DNA of 64,000 nt from Bordetella genomosp. 9. GTDB taxonomy: Bacteria; Pseudomonadota; Gammaproteobacteria; Burkholderiales; Burkholderiaceae_B. The notes under the pieces were generated by a model. The model did no database searches, was not told where the DNA came from, and was given only the letters and a program-made list of their open reading frames with translations. Numbering within the stretch: position 1 is the stretch's first letter; every line of letters starts with the position of its first letter. This document shows, piece after piece, positions 1 through 8,348 of this stretch. The DNA lies in the NCBI RefSeq assembly GCF_002261425.1, contig NZ_NEVJ01000003.1:2356001-2420000 (forward strand). Reading direction: 5' to 3'. Both the position numbers and the translations under genes were made by a program.

Positions 1-597
1 GGCAGCACGCCCAAACCCTTGTATGAACTGCTGGCGCAGCCGGAGCGCGCGAGCCGCATCGACTGGTCGCGCGTGCACCTCTTCTGGGGCGACGAGCGCT
101 TCGTGCCGTACGACGATCCGCAGAGCAACTACCGCATGACCCGCCTGGCCATGATCGACCACGTGCCGATCCCGCCGGACAACGTGCACCCGGTGCCGGC
201 GGACGGCACGCCCGAATCGGCGGCCGCGCGCTATGCCGACACGCTGCGCGAGTACTACGGGTCGGCGAAGCTGGAAGCTGGACGGCCGCTGTTCGACGTG
301 AATCTGCTGGGCATCGGCGACGACGGCCACACGGCCTCGCTGTTTCCCGGCGCGCCGCAGGTCGAGGACACCCGCGACTGGACCGTCGCGGTGGTGGGCG
401 TGAAGCCGGAACCGCGCATATCGCTGACGCTGCCCGCGCTGGACAGCGCCGCCGCCGTCGTATTCCTGGCGGCGGGCGACAAGAAGCGCACCGCCGTCAG
501 CCGCGCGCGGGCGCACGATCCCGGCGTGCCCTCCGGCCGCGTACGGCCGCAGGGCGAACTGCTGTGGTACCTGGATCGGGACGCGGCGGGCGAATAG
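1..597 (+). CDS. pgl: 6-phosphogluconolactonase (DevB/SOL type), 5' truncated
   Basis: Hydrolyses 6-phosphoglucono-delta-lactone to 6-phosphogluconate in the cytoplasm, feeding the pentose phosphate or Entner-Doudoroff routes. The frame is open from base 1 and already reads GSTPKPLYELL, the sugar-phosphate binding segment, so the start lies outside the window; about 198 codons remain of a protein normally near 230-240 residues. FWGDERFVPYDD and the active-site segment GIGDDGHTASLFPG are typical of the family. It converges on the D-tartrate dehydratase gene, with a G+C-rich hairpin between them. The identity is clear; the missing N-terminus is only a window-edge effect. Confidence 0.93.
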   Translation, partial: GSTPKPLYELLAQPERASRIDWSRVHLFWGDERFVPYDDPQSNYRMTRLAMIDHVPIPPDNVHPVPADGTPESAAARYADTLREYYGSAKLEAGRPLFDVNLLGIGDDGHTASLFPGAPQVEDTRDWTVAVVGVKPEPRISLTLPALDSAAAVVFLAAGDKKRTAVSRARAHDPGVPSGRVRPQGELLWYLDRDAAGE

Positions 598-613
598 CGC
601 CGGCCCTGAATGG

Positions 614-640
614 GCGGGGCGGGATCGCTCCACGCCCCGC
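614..640. terminator. G+C-rich hairpin between convergent genes
   Basis: A perfect 8-bp stem (GCGGGGCG / CGCCCCGC) with an 11-nt loop lies between the stop of pgl and the stop of the convergent dehydratase gene. There is no U-tract, so it is not a classical intrinsic terminator; it could protect the 3' ends or assist Rho-dependent ending. Confidence 0.35.
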
Positions 641-663
641 GCGACGGGAAGGCTGCCCGCCGC

Positions 664-1830
664 TCAGGAAGACAGGCGATTCATCTCCGCGTACAGGTCG
701 CTCTTGCCCTCGAAACCGATGCCAGGCAGGTCCGGCATGGTGATATAGCTGTTTTCCACCCGCACGCCGTCGGGGAAACCGCCATAGGGCTGGAACAGGT
801 CCGGGTACGACTCGTTTCCACCCAGGCCCAATCCGGCGGCGATGTTCAGCGACATCTGGTGGCCGCCATGCGGGATGCAGCGGCTGGGCGACCAGCCGTA
901 GCTTTTCAGCATATCCAGCGTGCGCAGGTATTCGACCAGGCCGTAGCTGAGCGCGCAGTCGAACTGCAGCCAGTCGCGGTCGGGCCGCATGCCGCCGTAG
1001 CGGATCAGGTTGCGCGCATCCTGCATGGAAAACAGGTTCTCGCCGGTAGCCATGGGCTTGTCGTAGTGCTGCGCGAGCTCGGCCTGCAGTTCGTAGTCCA
1101 GCGGGTCGCCGGCTTCCTCGTACCAGAACAGGTCGTATTGCGAGAGCGCCTTGGCATAGGCCACGGCCGTCTTCAGATCGAAGCGGCCATTGGCGTCGAC
1201 GCACAGCCGCTGGCCGTCCTGCAGCACGTCCAGCACGGCATCGATGCGGCGCAGGTCGTCGTCCAGCGACGCACCGCCTATCTTCATCTTGACGACCGAA
1301 TAGCCGCGATCCAGGTAGCCGCGCATTTCGTCCTGCAGGCTTTCCAGCCCCTTGCCGGGGTAGTAATAGCCGCCGGCCGCGTAGACGAACACCTTGCGTT
1401 CGGGCCTGCCGTCGCCATAGCGCTCCGACAGCAGCTGGAACAGGGGCTTGTTGGCGATCTTGGCGACCGCGTCCCACACCGCCATGTCCAGAGTGCCCAT
1501 GGCGACGGAACGCTCGCCGTGGCCGCCCGGCTTTTCGTTGATGAACATGCGGTCCCAGATCTTGTGCGGATCCAGGTTCTGGCCAGTGACATCCAGCAGG
1601 GTGTCGGGTTCGGCGGACAGCACGCGCGGGATGAAACGTTCACGCATCAGCGTGCCCTGGCCGTAGCGGCCATTGGAATTGAAGCCGTAGCCCACCACGG
1701 GCTTGCCGTCGCGCATCACGTCGGTGATGACGGCGACCAGGCTGAGCGTCATTTTGCTGAAGTCGATGTAGGCGTTGCGGATGGGCGAGCTGATGGGTTT
1801 GGTCTGCTCGCGGATTTCGACGATGCGCAC
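664..1830 (-). CDS. tarD: D(-)-tartrate dehydratase, enolase superfamily
   Basis: Dehydrates D-tartrate to oxaloacetate through a Mg2+-stabilised enediolate. The 388-residue protein matches, by recall, the Bradyrhizobium D-tartrate dehydratase almost along its whole length (for example KPISSPIRNAYIDF near the start, INEKPGGHGERSVA at 98-110, and the C-terminal MPDLPGIGFEGKSDLY). Superfamily landmarks are present: the KxK pair K181/K183, metal ligands D212, E238 and E264, and H321 in the IPHGGHQMS segment. A LysR gene is divergent, 148 bp away, and probably responds to tartrate. No tartrate carrier is adjacent. The start is the ATG at 1830 and the length equals the family norm. Confidence 0.9.
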   Translation of the reverse strand: MRIVEIREQTKPISSPIRNAYIDFSKMTLSLVAVITDVMRDGKPVVGYGFNSNGRYGQGTLMRERFIPRVLSAEPDTLLDVTGQNLDPHKIWDRMFINEKPGGHGERSVAMGTLDMAVWDAVAKIANKPLFQLLSERYGDGRPERKVFVYAAGGYYYPGKGLESLQDEMRGYLDRGYSVVKMKIGGASLDDDLRRIDAVLDVLQDGQRLCVDANGRFDLKTAVAYAKALSQYDLFWYEEAGDPLDYELQAELAQHYDKPMATGENLFSMQDARNLIRYGGMRPDRDWLQFDCALSYGLVEYLRTLDMLKSYGWSPSRCIPHGGHQMSLNIAAGLGLGGNESYPDLFQPYGGFPDGVRVENSYITMPDLPGIGFEGKSDLYAEMNRLSS

Positions 1831-1978
1831 GGGAGTCTCCTGTCGGTATGCGTGGCCCGGCGGGGCTGGGGTCGACCAGAGATTAACGAAGTCCCGGGGG
1901 TTTTTTATTCACCTGAAGGAAGATTATTATTAACTTTCGGCGAAAACCGGATCTCCAGGGCACGAGGTACGCGCGTAT

Positions 1979-2929
1979 ATGAAATCCGATATTGCCTCCG
2001 AGCTGAACTTCTTCGTCCTGCTGGCCAAACACGGCAACCTGTCGGCCGCCGCGCGCGAACTCGACATGACGCCGCCGGCCGCCACCAAACGCCTGGCGCA
2101 GCTCGAGCAGCGCCTGGGCGTGCGCCTGGTGAATCGCACGACGCGGCGCGCCAGCCTGACCAGCGAGGGCGAAACCTATCTGCGCCACGCCAGCCGCATC
2201 CTGGCGGAGATCCGCGAAATGGAGGACCAGGTCACCAGCAGCCGTGCCGAACCGCGCGGGGTGCTGCGCGTCAACGCCACCCTGGGCTTCGGCCGCACCG
2301 TGATCGCGCCGCTGGTGTCCGACTACGCCCGCCTGCATCCCGACGTCGAAGTCCGGCTGGAAGTCACCGACCGGCCCGTGGACCTGGTGGAACAGGGCCT
2401 GGACCTGGCGGTGCGCTTCGGCACCCTGCCCGACAGCCGCCTCAGCGCGCGCCGATTGCTGAGCAATCGCCGCTTTCTGTGCGCGTCGCCCGCCTACCTG
2501 GCCCGCCACGGCGCGCCGCAGCGGCCCGCCGACCTGGCGGCGCATCGCTGCATCATCCATCGGCAGAACGACGAGGCCTACGGCGTCTGGCGCTTCACGC
2601 GCAATCGGGAAACCCAGGCGATCAAGGTCGCCGGCGCGTTGGCCAGCAATGACGGCGATATCGTCCTGGGGTGGGCGCTGGACGGCCATGGCATCCTGAT
2701 CCGTTCCGAGTGGGACCTGGCCAAATACCTGGAGACGGGCCGCCTGCGCCGGCTGCTGCCGGCCTACACGCTGCCTTCGGCCGACCTGTTCGTGTATTAC
2801 CCCGGCAGCCGCCATCTGTCCGCGCGGGTGCGGACCTTCATTGATTTTCTGGCGGCGCGTTTCCAGGCGCCTCCGGGACGTCCGGCGGCGCCGCCCGGCG
2901 GTCGTAGGGCAAGGCCTCCGTCACCCTGA
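1979..2929 (+). CDS. LysR-family regulator divergent from tarD
   Basis: Predicted transcriptional regulator of 316 residues. The N-terminal winged HTH covers about residues 8-65 (GNLSAAARELDMTPPAATKR is the recognition part) and the substrate-binding domain about 92-290. It resembles the large group of LysR proteins with a TTRR motif after the HTH (NRTTRRASLT). Divergence from tarD suggests local control of D-tartrate use, which is inference. The last 25 residues are a Pro/Arg-rich tail encoded opposite the 3' end of the convergent ASCH-like gene. The ATG at 1979 gives a standard-length protein; the intergenic region is A+T-rich compared with its surroundings and probably holds both promoters. 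Confidence 0.87.
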   Translation: MKSDIASELNFFVLLAKHGNLSAAARELDMTPPAATKRLAQLEQRLGVRLVNRTTRRASLTSEGETYLRHASRILAEIREMEDQVTSSRAEPRGVLRVNATLGFGRTVIAPLVSDYARLHPDVEVRLEVTDRPVDLVEQGLDLAVRFGTLPDSRLSARRLLSNRRFLCASPAYLARHGAPQRPADLAAHRCIIHRQNDEAYGVWRFTRNRETQAIKVAGALASNDGDIVLGWALDGHGILIRSEWDLAKYLETGRLRRLLPAYTLPSADLFVYYPGSRHLSARVRTFIDFLAARFQAPPGRPAAPPGGRRARPPSP

Positions 2930-3401
2930 ATTCCAGCGCCCACACCCAGGGATTCACCGCCCAGGCGCGTGCGCCATTGGTTTCGCACCACGCCACCGCG
3001 AATATCGACTTCAGGGGCATGCCCGGCAGGAAGCCGCCGCGCGCGCTCTGGCCGTCCGCGCAGCCTTCGGCGACGACGTCGGCCTCGCTGATATCCTGCA
3101 GCCGCTGGATGCGCACGCCCACCAGGGTCACCACCCCGAAGGCGGCGCCCGCATCGTCGTACACCCGGATGCTCTGGCCCGGTTCACCATACGGACACAC
3201 CATGCGGCGCACCCGCCGGCGCGAAGGCGTGGGCGGCGGGTCTTCCACCGCCATCCATTTGCCGCCCGGGCCGATTTCCCGCAGCCAGCTGACCGTATTG
3301 TCGGGCGGCTGCGGCTTGAGTATCCGGCGCGCCTGGACCTTCCTGCCGGCCAGGACATCGTCGATCACGTTACGATCGAATCTTAGCGGTTGCGCTTTCA
3401 T
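2838..3401 (-). CDS. ASCH/PUA-like domain protein, phage-type 'morphogenetic' family
   Basis: The protein opens MKAQPLRFDRNVIDDVLAG followed by RKVQARRILKPQP. This is the signature start of ASCH-like small proteins common in phages and bacterial islands, where a G-(R/K)K-T-Q-T-RR pattern is usual; here the T is replaced by A. ASCH domains adopt a PUA-like fold and are thought to bind RNA or modified nucleotides, but this subfamily has no settled function. A further upstream TTG would add 15 residues; the ATG at 3401 begins exactly at the conserved motif, so I chose it. The 3' end overlaps the LysR gene on the other strand by 92 bp. No phage genes flank it, so it is an orphan. Confidence 0.68.
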   Translation of the reverse strand: MKAQPLRFDRNVIDDVLAGRKVQARRILKPQPPDNTVSWLREIGPGGKWMAVEDPPPTPSRRRVRRMVCPYGEPGQSIRVYDDAGAAFGVVTLVGVRIQRLQDISEADVVAEGCADGQSARGGFLPGMPLKSIFAVAWCETNGARAWAVNPWVWALEFRVTEALPYDRRAAPPDVPEAPGNAPPENQ

Positions 3402-3553
3402 CGCTGCGGTCGTGAAATCCCACCTGAGTTGGACGAAGTCGTGCAATTATGCGCCCTGCCACCATCACCGAGACCGGCGATGGGCCTCAAGCCTAACAGA
3501 AGACCGGCATGGCCGCCGGACGAGGCGCACGGCGACAGCCGGATACATCGATC

Positions 3554-4435
3554 ATGCGATACGACCTGACCAGCCTGGATTTGTTTATCGCCGTGGCCGA
3601 GGACAAGAACCTGACCAAGGCCGCGCAGCGCAAGCACCTGGCCGTATCGGCCATCAGCAAGCGGATCGCCGAACTGGAGGCGCAGGCGGGCTCGCCCCTG
3701 CTGGTGCGCTACGCGCGCGGGGTGGACCTGACGCCGGCCGGCCAATCCCTGCTGCACTACGCGCGCCAGATGCAGCATACGCTGTCGTTGATGGACGAAG
3801 AACTGGCGGGCTATGCCGCCGGCGTGAAGGGCCACGTGCGCATCCACGCCATCACGTCGGCCCTGGCGCAATTCCTGCCGGGCGACATCGAACGATTCGC
3901 CAACGACTATCCGCAGATCAAGTTCGACATCGAAGAGCGCGTGGGCACGGCTGTAGTGCGAGCGGTGGCCGACGGCCACGCCGACCTGGGCATCTTCGCC
4001 GAACAGACGCCCGCGCATGGCCTGCAGCTGTTCCCCTACCGGCAGGACGAACTGGTGGTGGTGGTGCCGGCGACGCATCCCCTGGCGCGCCGCCAGAAGG
4101 TGCGCTTCGACACGGTGCTGGACCACGAGTTCGTCGGTCCCCACCTGGATAGTTCGGTGCACGCGCTGTTGACGGCGGAGGCCAAGAAGCGCGGCAAGCC
4201 GCTGCGGCCGCGCATACGCATCAGCGGCTTCGATTGCATGTGCAAGCTGGTGGAAGCCCAGTTGGGTATCGCCGTGCTGCCCCGGGCGGTCGCCGCGCCC
4301 TACCTGCGCGGCGGCAAGCTGCGCGCGCTGACCCTGGCCGAACCGTGGGCCCGGCGCAGCCTGCTGATCGGCGTACGCAGCCTGGAAACGCTGCCGCCCA
4401 CGGCGCGGTCGCTGGTGGGGTATCTGCGCGCGTAG
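3554..4435 (+). CDS. LysR-family regulator upstream of aconitase cluster
   Basis: Predicted LysR regulator of about 293 residues. The HTH is at about residues 1-60 (DLFIAVAEDKNLTKAAQRKH, ISKRIAELE) and the effector domain follows from about residue 88. I chose the ATG at 3554 (MRYDLTSLDLF), where LysR homology begins, over an ATG 45 bp upstream. The aconitase gene starts 96 bp downstream on the same strand, followed by a lactonase and a Bug receptor, so this regulator probably controls that set in response to a di- or tricarboxylate; that link is inferred from position only. Confidence 0.86.
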   Translation: MRYDLTSLDLFIAVAEDKNLTKAAQRKHLAVSAISKRIAELEAQAGSPLLVRYARGVDLTPAGQSLLHYARQMQHTLSLMDEELAGYAAGVKGHVRIHAITSALAQFLPGDIERFANDYPQIKFDIEERVGTAVVRAVADGHADLGIFAEQTPAHGLQLFPYRQDELVVVVPATHPLARRQKVRFDTVLDHEFVGPHLDSSVHALLTAEAKKRGKPLRPRIRISGFDCMCKLVEAQLGIAVLPRAVAAPYLRGGKLRALTLAEPWARRSLLIGVRSLETLPPTARSLVGYLRA

Positions 4436-4530
4436 CGACGCGCAGGCGGGGCGCAGCGTTCTTCAACGGGAAACGCTCGCTTGGCGAAGCATCAATTTTC
4501 CCGGCGGCGGGCGGGGTTTACGATCCGTCC

Positions 4531-7194
4531 ATGAATCGACCCGACCCCGCTCTGCTCGACCGCCTCGCCGTCAACGGGCAGGACCACGCCTATGTTGCGC
4601 TGCACCGCATCCTGGCGGCGGAGCGCCTGTCGGCCCTGCCCTACTCGATCCGCCTGCTGATCGAGAACGTGGCGCGCTGCCAGCCCGAGGCGTTGCCCGC
4701 CCTGCTGGCGCGCGCCGCGGGCGGCGGCCCGGCCTGCGAAGTGCCGTTCCATCCCAACCGGCTGATGTTCCACGACACGACCTGCCTGCCGGCGCTGGCC
4801 GACTTCGCGGGCATGCGCGACGCCGTCGCCGAACTGGGTGGCGACCCCTCGCGGGTCAATCCACTGATTCCCGCCGTGCTGACGATCGACCACTCGGTAA
4901 TCGTGGAACACTACGACGATCCGGACGCGGTTCAGGCCAACCTGGATATCGACTTCCGGCGCAACGGCGAACGCTACCGCTTCATCCGCTGGGCCGAACA
5001 GAGCCTGGACAACTTCAAGGTCATCCCGCCGGGCACGGGGATCATCCATCAGATGAATATGGAAGCGCTGGCCGAAGTCGTGTGCGCCGCGCGCACGCAG
5101 GACGGCCAGGCCCTCCTGCATCCGGACGATATGGTGGCCACCGACAGCCATACGCCGATGATCAACGGCATCGGCGTGCTCGCCTGGGGCATAGGCGGCC
5201 TGGAGAGCCAGGCGGCGCTGCTGGGCGAGCCGGTCCCCATCGCCTACCCCGAGGTCGTGGGCATACGCCTGAGCGGCCGCCTGGCGCAGGGCGTGACGGC
5301 CACCGACCTGGCGCTGACGCTGGCCGAGCTGCTGCGCGCCCACGGCGTGGTGGGCAAGTTCGTCGAATTCTGCGGGCCCGGATTGTCGACATTGGGCTGG
5401 GCGGCGCGGGCCACCGTGGCGAACATGGCGCCGGAGTACGGCGCCACCGTGATGTTCTTCCCCTTCGATGACGAAGCCATGGATTTCCTGCGGCTATCGG
5501 GCCGTACCGACGCGCAGCGCGAACGCGTGCGGGCGTATCTGCTGGCGCAAGGGCTGTGGCGGCGCGATGGCGAGCCGGAGCCGCGCTTCGACGCGGTGAT
5601 CCCGCTGGATCTGGCGGCCGTGCAGCGCAGCGTGGCGGGGCCGCACCAACCCCACGAACGCCAGGCGCTGGCGCGCGCCGGGGCGTCCTTCGTCGAGCGC
5701 ATGGGCGCGCAGGCGCCCGCGACGGGCGGACCGACGAGAGAACCCGCGGACGAACCGACGGACGGCGCCGTGCTGGTCGCCGCCATCACCAGCTGCACCA
5801 ACACCGCCAACCCGCTGCTGATGCTGCAGGCGGGCCTGCTGGCGCGCCGCGCGCGCGAGCGTGGCCTGCGCCGCAAGCCCTGGGTGAAGACCTCGCTGTC
5901 GCCCGGGTCTCGCACGGTGGGCGACTACCTGGCCGAGGCCGGCCTGCTGCCGGACCTGGAAGCCCTGGGCTTCGGCCTGGTCGGCTACGGCTGCATGACC
6001 TGTATCGGCAACTCCGGCGGCCTGGCGGCGGCCGGGGAAGCCATGGTGGACCAGGGCCTGCGCGGCGTCGCCGTGCTGTCCGGCAACCGCAATTTCGAAG
6101 GCCGCGTCAATCCCCGTCTGCCGGCCGGCTACCTGGCCTCGCCCGCGCTGGTCGTGGCCTACGCGATCGCCGGCAACATCCGCGTCGACCTGGAGCAGGA
6201 CCCCTTGGGCGCCGATGCGGACGGCCGGCCGGTCTGGCTGCGCGACCTGATGCCCGCCGACGAGGACGTCGCCGCGCTGGCCGATCGCGTGCTGCGGCCC
6301 GAACTGTTCCGCCAGCGCGCGGCGACCATCTGGGCCGGCACGCCGCAATGGCGCGCGCTGTCGGCGCCGCCCAGCGTGCGCTATCCCTGGGACGCCGGCT
6401 CGACCTATCTGCGCCGGCCCCGCTATCTGGAATCCGTCACGCCGCAGGCCGCGCCCCTGGCCGCGCTGAACGACGCGAGAGCGCTGATGGTATTCGGCGA
6501 CAACGTCACCACCGACCACATCTCGCCGGCCGGCACCATACCGCCCGCCAGCGCGGCCGGCCAGTGGCTGCTGGCGCGCGGCGAAGCGCGGGAAGACCTG
6601 AATCAATATTCCACGCGCCGCAGCAACCATGAGGTCATGCTGCGCGGCGCCTATACCAACAAGGCGGTCCGCAACCGGCTCGTGGGCGACCAGGGCGGCG
6701 CCGGCGCCTGGGCCTGGGACGCCGACGGGCGCGAGGTCCTGCCGGTCTACGATGCCGCCGCGACCTACGTGGCGCGCGGCATTCCCCTGCTGGTTTTCGC
6801 GGGATGGAACTACGGCGCCGGGTCCAGCCGCGACTGGGCGGCCAAGGCGCAGGCGCTGCTGGGCGTGCGCGCGGTGGTGGCGCGCAGCTTCGAGCGCATC
6901 CACCGCAGCAACCTGATCGGCATGGGCGTGCTGCCGCTGACCTTCACCGGCGACGCCCATGCCGACATGTTGGCGCTCGATGGCAGCGAACGTTTCGATC
7001 TCCTGGGCCTGGACGACTTGAAGGTGGGCGACAACCTGCTGACGCTGCGCATCCGGCGCGCGGGCGGTGCGGCGCCGCGCGAACTGCAAGTCTCCCTGCG
7101 GCTCGATGCCGAACAGGAAATCCGCTACCTGACGCATGGCGGCGTGCTGCCCTACGTGGTGCGCAAGATGGCCTTCGCGGAGCTGCGCGCATGA
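4531..7194 (+). CDS. acnA: Aconitate hydratase, AcnA/IRP type
   Basis: Isomerises citrate and isocitrate through cis-aconitate using a [4Fe-4S] cluster. The 887-residue protein has the AcnA domain order: three N-terminal alpha/beta domains, a linker, and the mobile C-terminal swivel domain (about 700-830). The cluster ligands are visible as C422 (TSCTNT), C488 and C491 (GCMTCIGN). VATDSHTPMINGIGVLAWGIGG and FAGWNYGAGSSRDWAAK are further active-site segments. The ATG at 4531 has no Shine-Dalgarno; a TACGAT element ends 6 bp before it, so the message may be leaderless. The lactonase gene overlaps its stop by 4 bp (ATGA). Because of this setting it is probably a catabolic paralogue, not the housekeeping copy; a relative acting on a citrate analogue cannot be excluded. 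Confidence 0.9.
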   Translation: MNRPDPALLDRLAVNGQDHAYVALHRILAAERLSALPYSIRLLIENVARCQPEALPALLARAAGGGPACEVPFHPNRLMFHDTTCLPALADFAGMRDAVAELGGDPSRVNPLIPAVLTIDHSVIVEHYDDPDAVQANLDIDFRRNGERYRFIRWAEQSLDNFKVIPPGTGIIHQMNMEALAEVVCAARTQDGQALLHPDDMVATDSHTPMINGIGVLAWGIGGLESQAALLGEPVPIAYPEVVGIRLSGRLAQGVTATDLALTLAELLRAHGVVGKFVEFCGPGLSTLGWAARATVANMAPEYGATVMFFPFDDEAMDFLRLSGRTDAQRERVRAYLLAQGLWRRDGEPEPRFDAVIPLDLAAVQRSVAGPHQPHERQALARAGASFVERMGAQAPATGGPTREPADEPTDGAVLVAAITSCTNTANPLLMLQAGLLARRARERGLRRKPWVKTSLSPGSRTVGDYLAEAGLLPDLEALGFGLVGYGCMTCIGNSGGLAAAGEAMVDQGLRGVAVLSGNRNFEGRVNPRLPAGYLASPALVVAYAIAGNIRVDLEQDPLGADADGRPVWLRDLMPADEDVAALADRVLRPELFRQRAATIWAGTPQWRALSAPPSVRYPWDAGSTYLRRPRYLESVTPQAAPLAALNDARALMVFGDNVTTDHISPAGTIPPASAAGQWLLARGEAREDLNQYSTRRSNHEVMLRGAYTNKAVRNRLVGDQGGAGAWAWDADGREVLPVYDAAATYVARGIPLLVFAGWNYGAGSSRDWAAKAQALLGVRAVVARSFERIHRSNLIGMGVLPLTFTGDAHADMLALDGSERFDLLGLDDLKVGDNLLTLRIRRAGGAAPRELQVSLRLDAEQEIRYLTHGGVLPYVVRKMAFAELRA

Positions 7195-8264
7195 AAGCCA
7201 GCGTCTATGTGGGTTGCAGGACTTCCCGGGAACGCAATGCGCGCGGACGCGGCATCACGGCCTGGCATCGCGATCCCGGCACCGGCGCGCTGAGCCTGGT
7301 GCAGGAAGTCGCGGACCTGGTCAACCCTTCCTATCTGGCACTGGGCCCCGTGCCGGCAACGGGACGCGGCCGCGTGCTGTACGCGGTGCACGGCGACGCC
7401 AGCGAAATCAGCGCCTTCCGCGTCGATTCGGACACCGGCCGCCTGGCTTTCCTGAACCGCCAGGGCACGGAAGGCCGCAACCCCGTGCACCTGGCGATCG
7501 CGCCGCGCGGCACGCACATCGTCGTCTCGAACCATGCGACGGGCACGCTGGCCGTGCTTCCGTTGGCGGGCGATGGCATGCTGCTGCCGGTCAGCCAGCT
7601 GGTCTCGCTGCCGGGCGAGCCCGGTCCGCACCGCATCGAGCAGCAGCACGCGAAGCCGCATTTCAATCCTTTCGTGCCGGGCAGCGACCAACTGATCGTG
7701 CCGGACAAGGGACTGGACCGGATCTTCGCTTTCCGTCTCGCCGATGGCAGGCTGGCGCCGGCCGCGGCGCCCTGCGTCGCGACGCGCGAAGGCGCCGGCC
7801 CGCGCCATATCGCCTTCCATCCGGCCGCGCCATGGGCCTATGTGGTGAACGAACTGGACTCCACCGTCACGGCATACCGCCATGACATCAACACCGGCGG
7901 CCTGACGCCGTTCCAGATACTGTCCACGCTGCCGGACAGCTACACCGGCAACAGCCGCGCCGCGGCGATCGCGGTCGACGCGACGGGCCGCCATCTGTAC
8001 GCATCGAATCGCGGCGACGACAGCGTCACGCTGTTCGCCATCGACGCCGCCAGCGGCCGCCTGCGCTACGTACGCGCCTGGGCCACCGGCGGACGCACGC
8101 CGCGCTTCTTCACCCTGGACCCCGCGGGCCGCTACCTGTACGCGGCCAACGAGGACAGCGACACCATCGTGGCCTTCCACGTCGATCCCGGTACCGGCGA
8201 ACTCGCCGACGCCGGCGTGGTCGCGGCCACGGGCAGCCCGGTCTGCATGGTGTTCGGCGATTGA
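7191..8264 (+). CDS. Lactonase-family seven-bladed beta-propeller protein
   Basis: A 357-residue protein of the YbhE/lactonase beta-propeller family, which includes 6-phosphogluconolactonase and muconolactone-type enzymes. Repeated blades are visible as YVVNELDSTVTAYRHD, LYASNRGDDSVTLFAID and LYAANEDSDTIVAFHVDP. There is no signal peptide, so it should be cytoplasmic. Its ATG overlaps the aconitase stop, showing translational coupling. Since an unrelated DevB-type pgl lies 7 kb away, this copy need not act on 6-phosphogluconolactone; a lactone made from the substrate of this cluster is a plausible alternative. The family is sure, the substrate is not. Confidence 0.84.
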   Translation: MKASVYVGCRTSRERNARGRGITAWHRDPGTGALSLVQEVADLVNPSYLALGPVPATGRGRVLYAVHGDASEISAFRVDSDTGRLAFLNRQGTEGRNPVHLAIAPRGTHIVVSNHATGTLAVLPLAGDGMLLPVSQLVSLPGEPGPHRIEQQHAKPHFNPFVPGSDQLIVPDKGLDRIFAFRLADGRLAPAAAPCVATREGAGPRHIAFHPAAPWAYVVNELDSTVTAYRHDINTGGLTPFQILSTLPDSYTGNSRAAAIAVDATGRHLYASNRGDDSVTLFAIDAASGRLRYVRAWATGGRTPRFFTLDPAGRYLYAANEDSDTIVAFHVDPGTGELADAGVVAATGSPVCMVFGD

Positions 8265-8348
8265 ACGTCCCGGCCGTCGGGCGGAATCGGGCGGATCGCC
8301 CGGACCCGCCGATCGAGCCGCAATGAAACAGAAAACATGAGGAGACCG

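Noticed and set aside
610..2652. Long open frame on the plus strand opposite the tartrate dehydratase gene
   Set aside because: Antisense to a well-recognised enzyme; composition (Ala/Val/Gln/His-rich) is that of reverse-strand reading of high-G+C codons and shows no domain.
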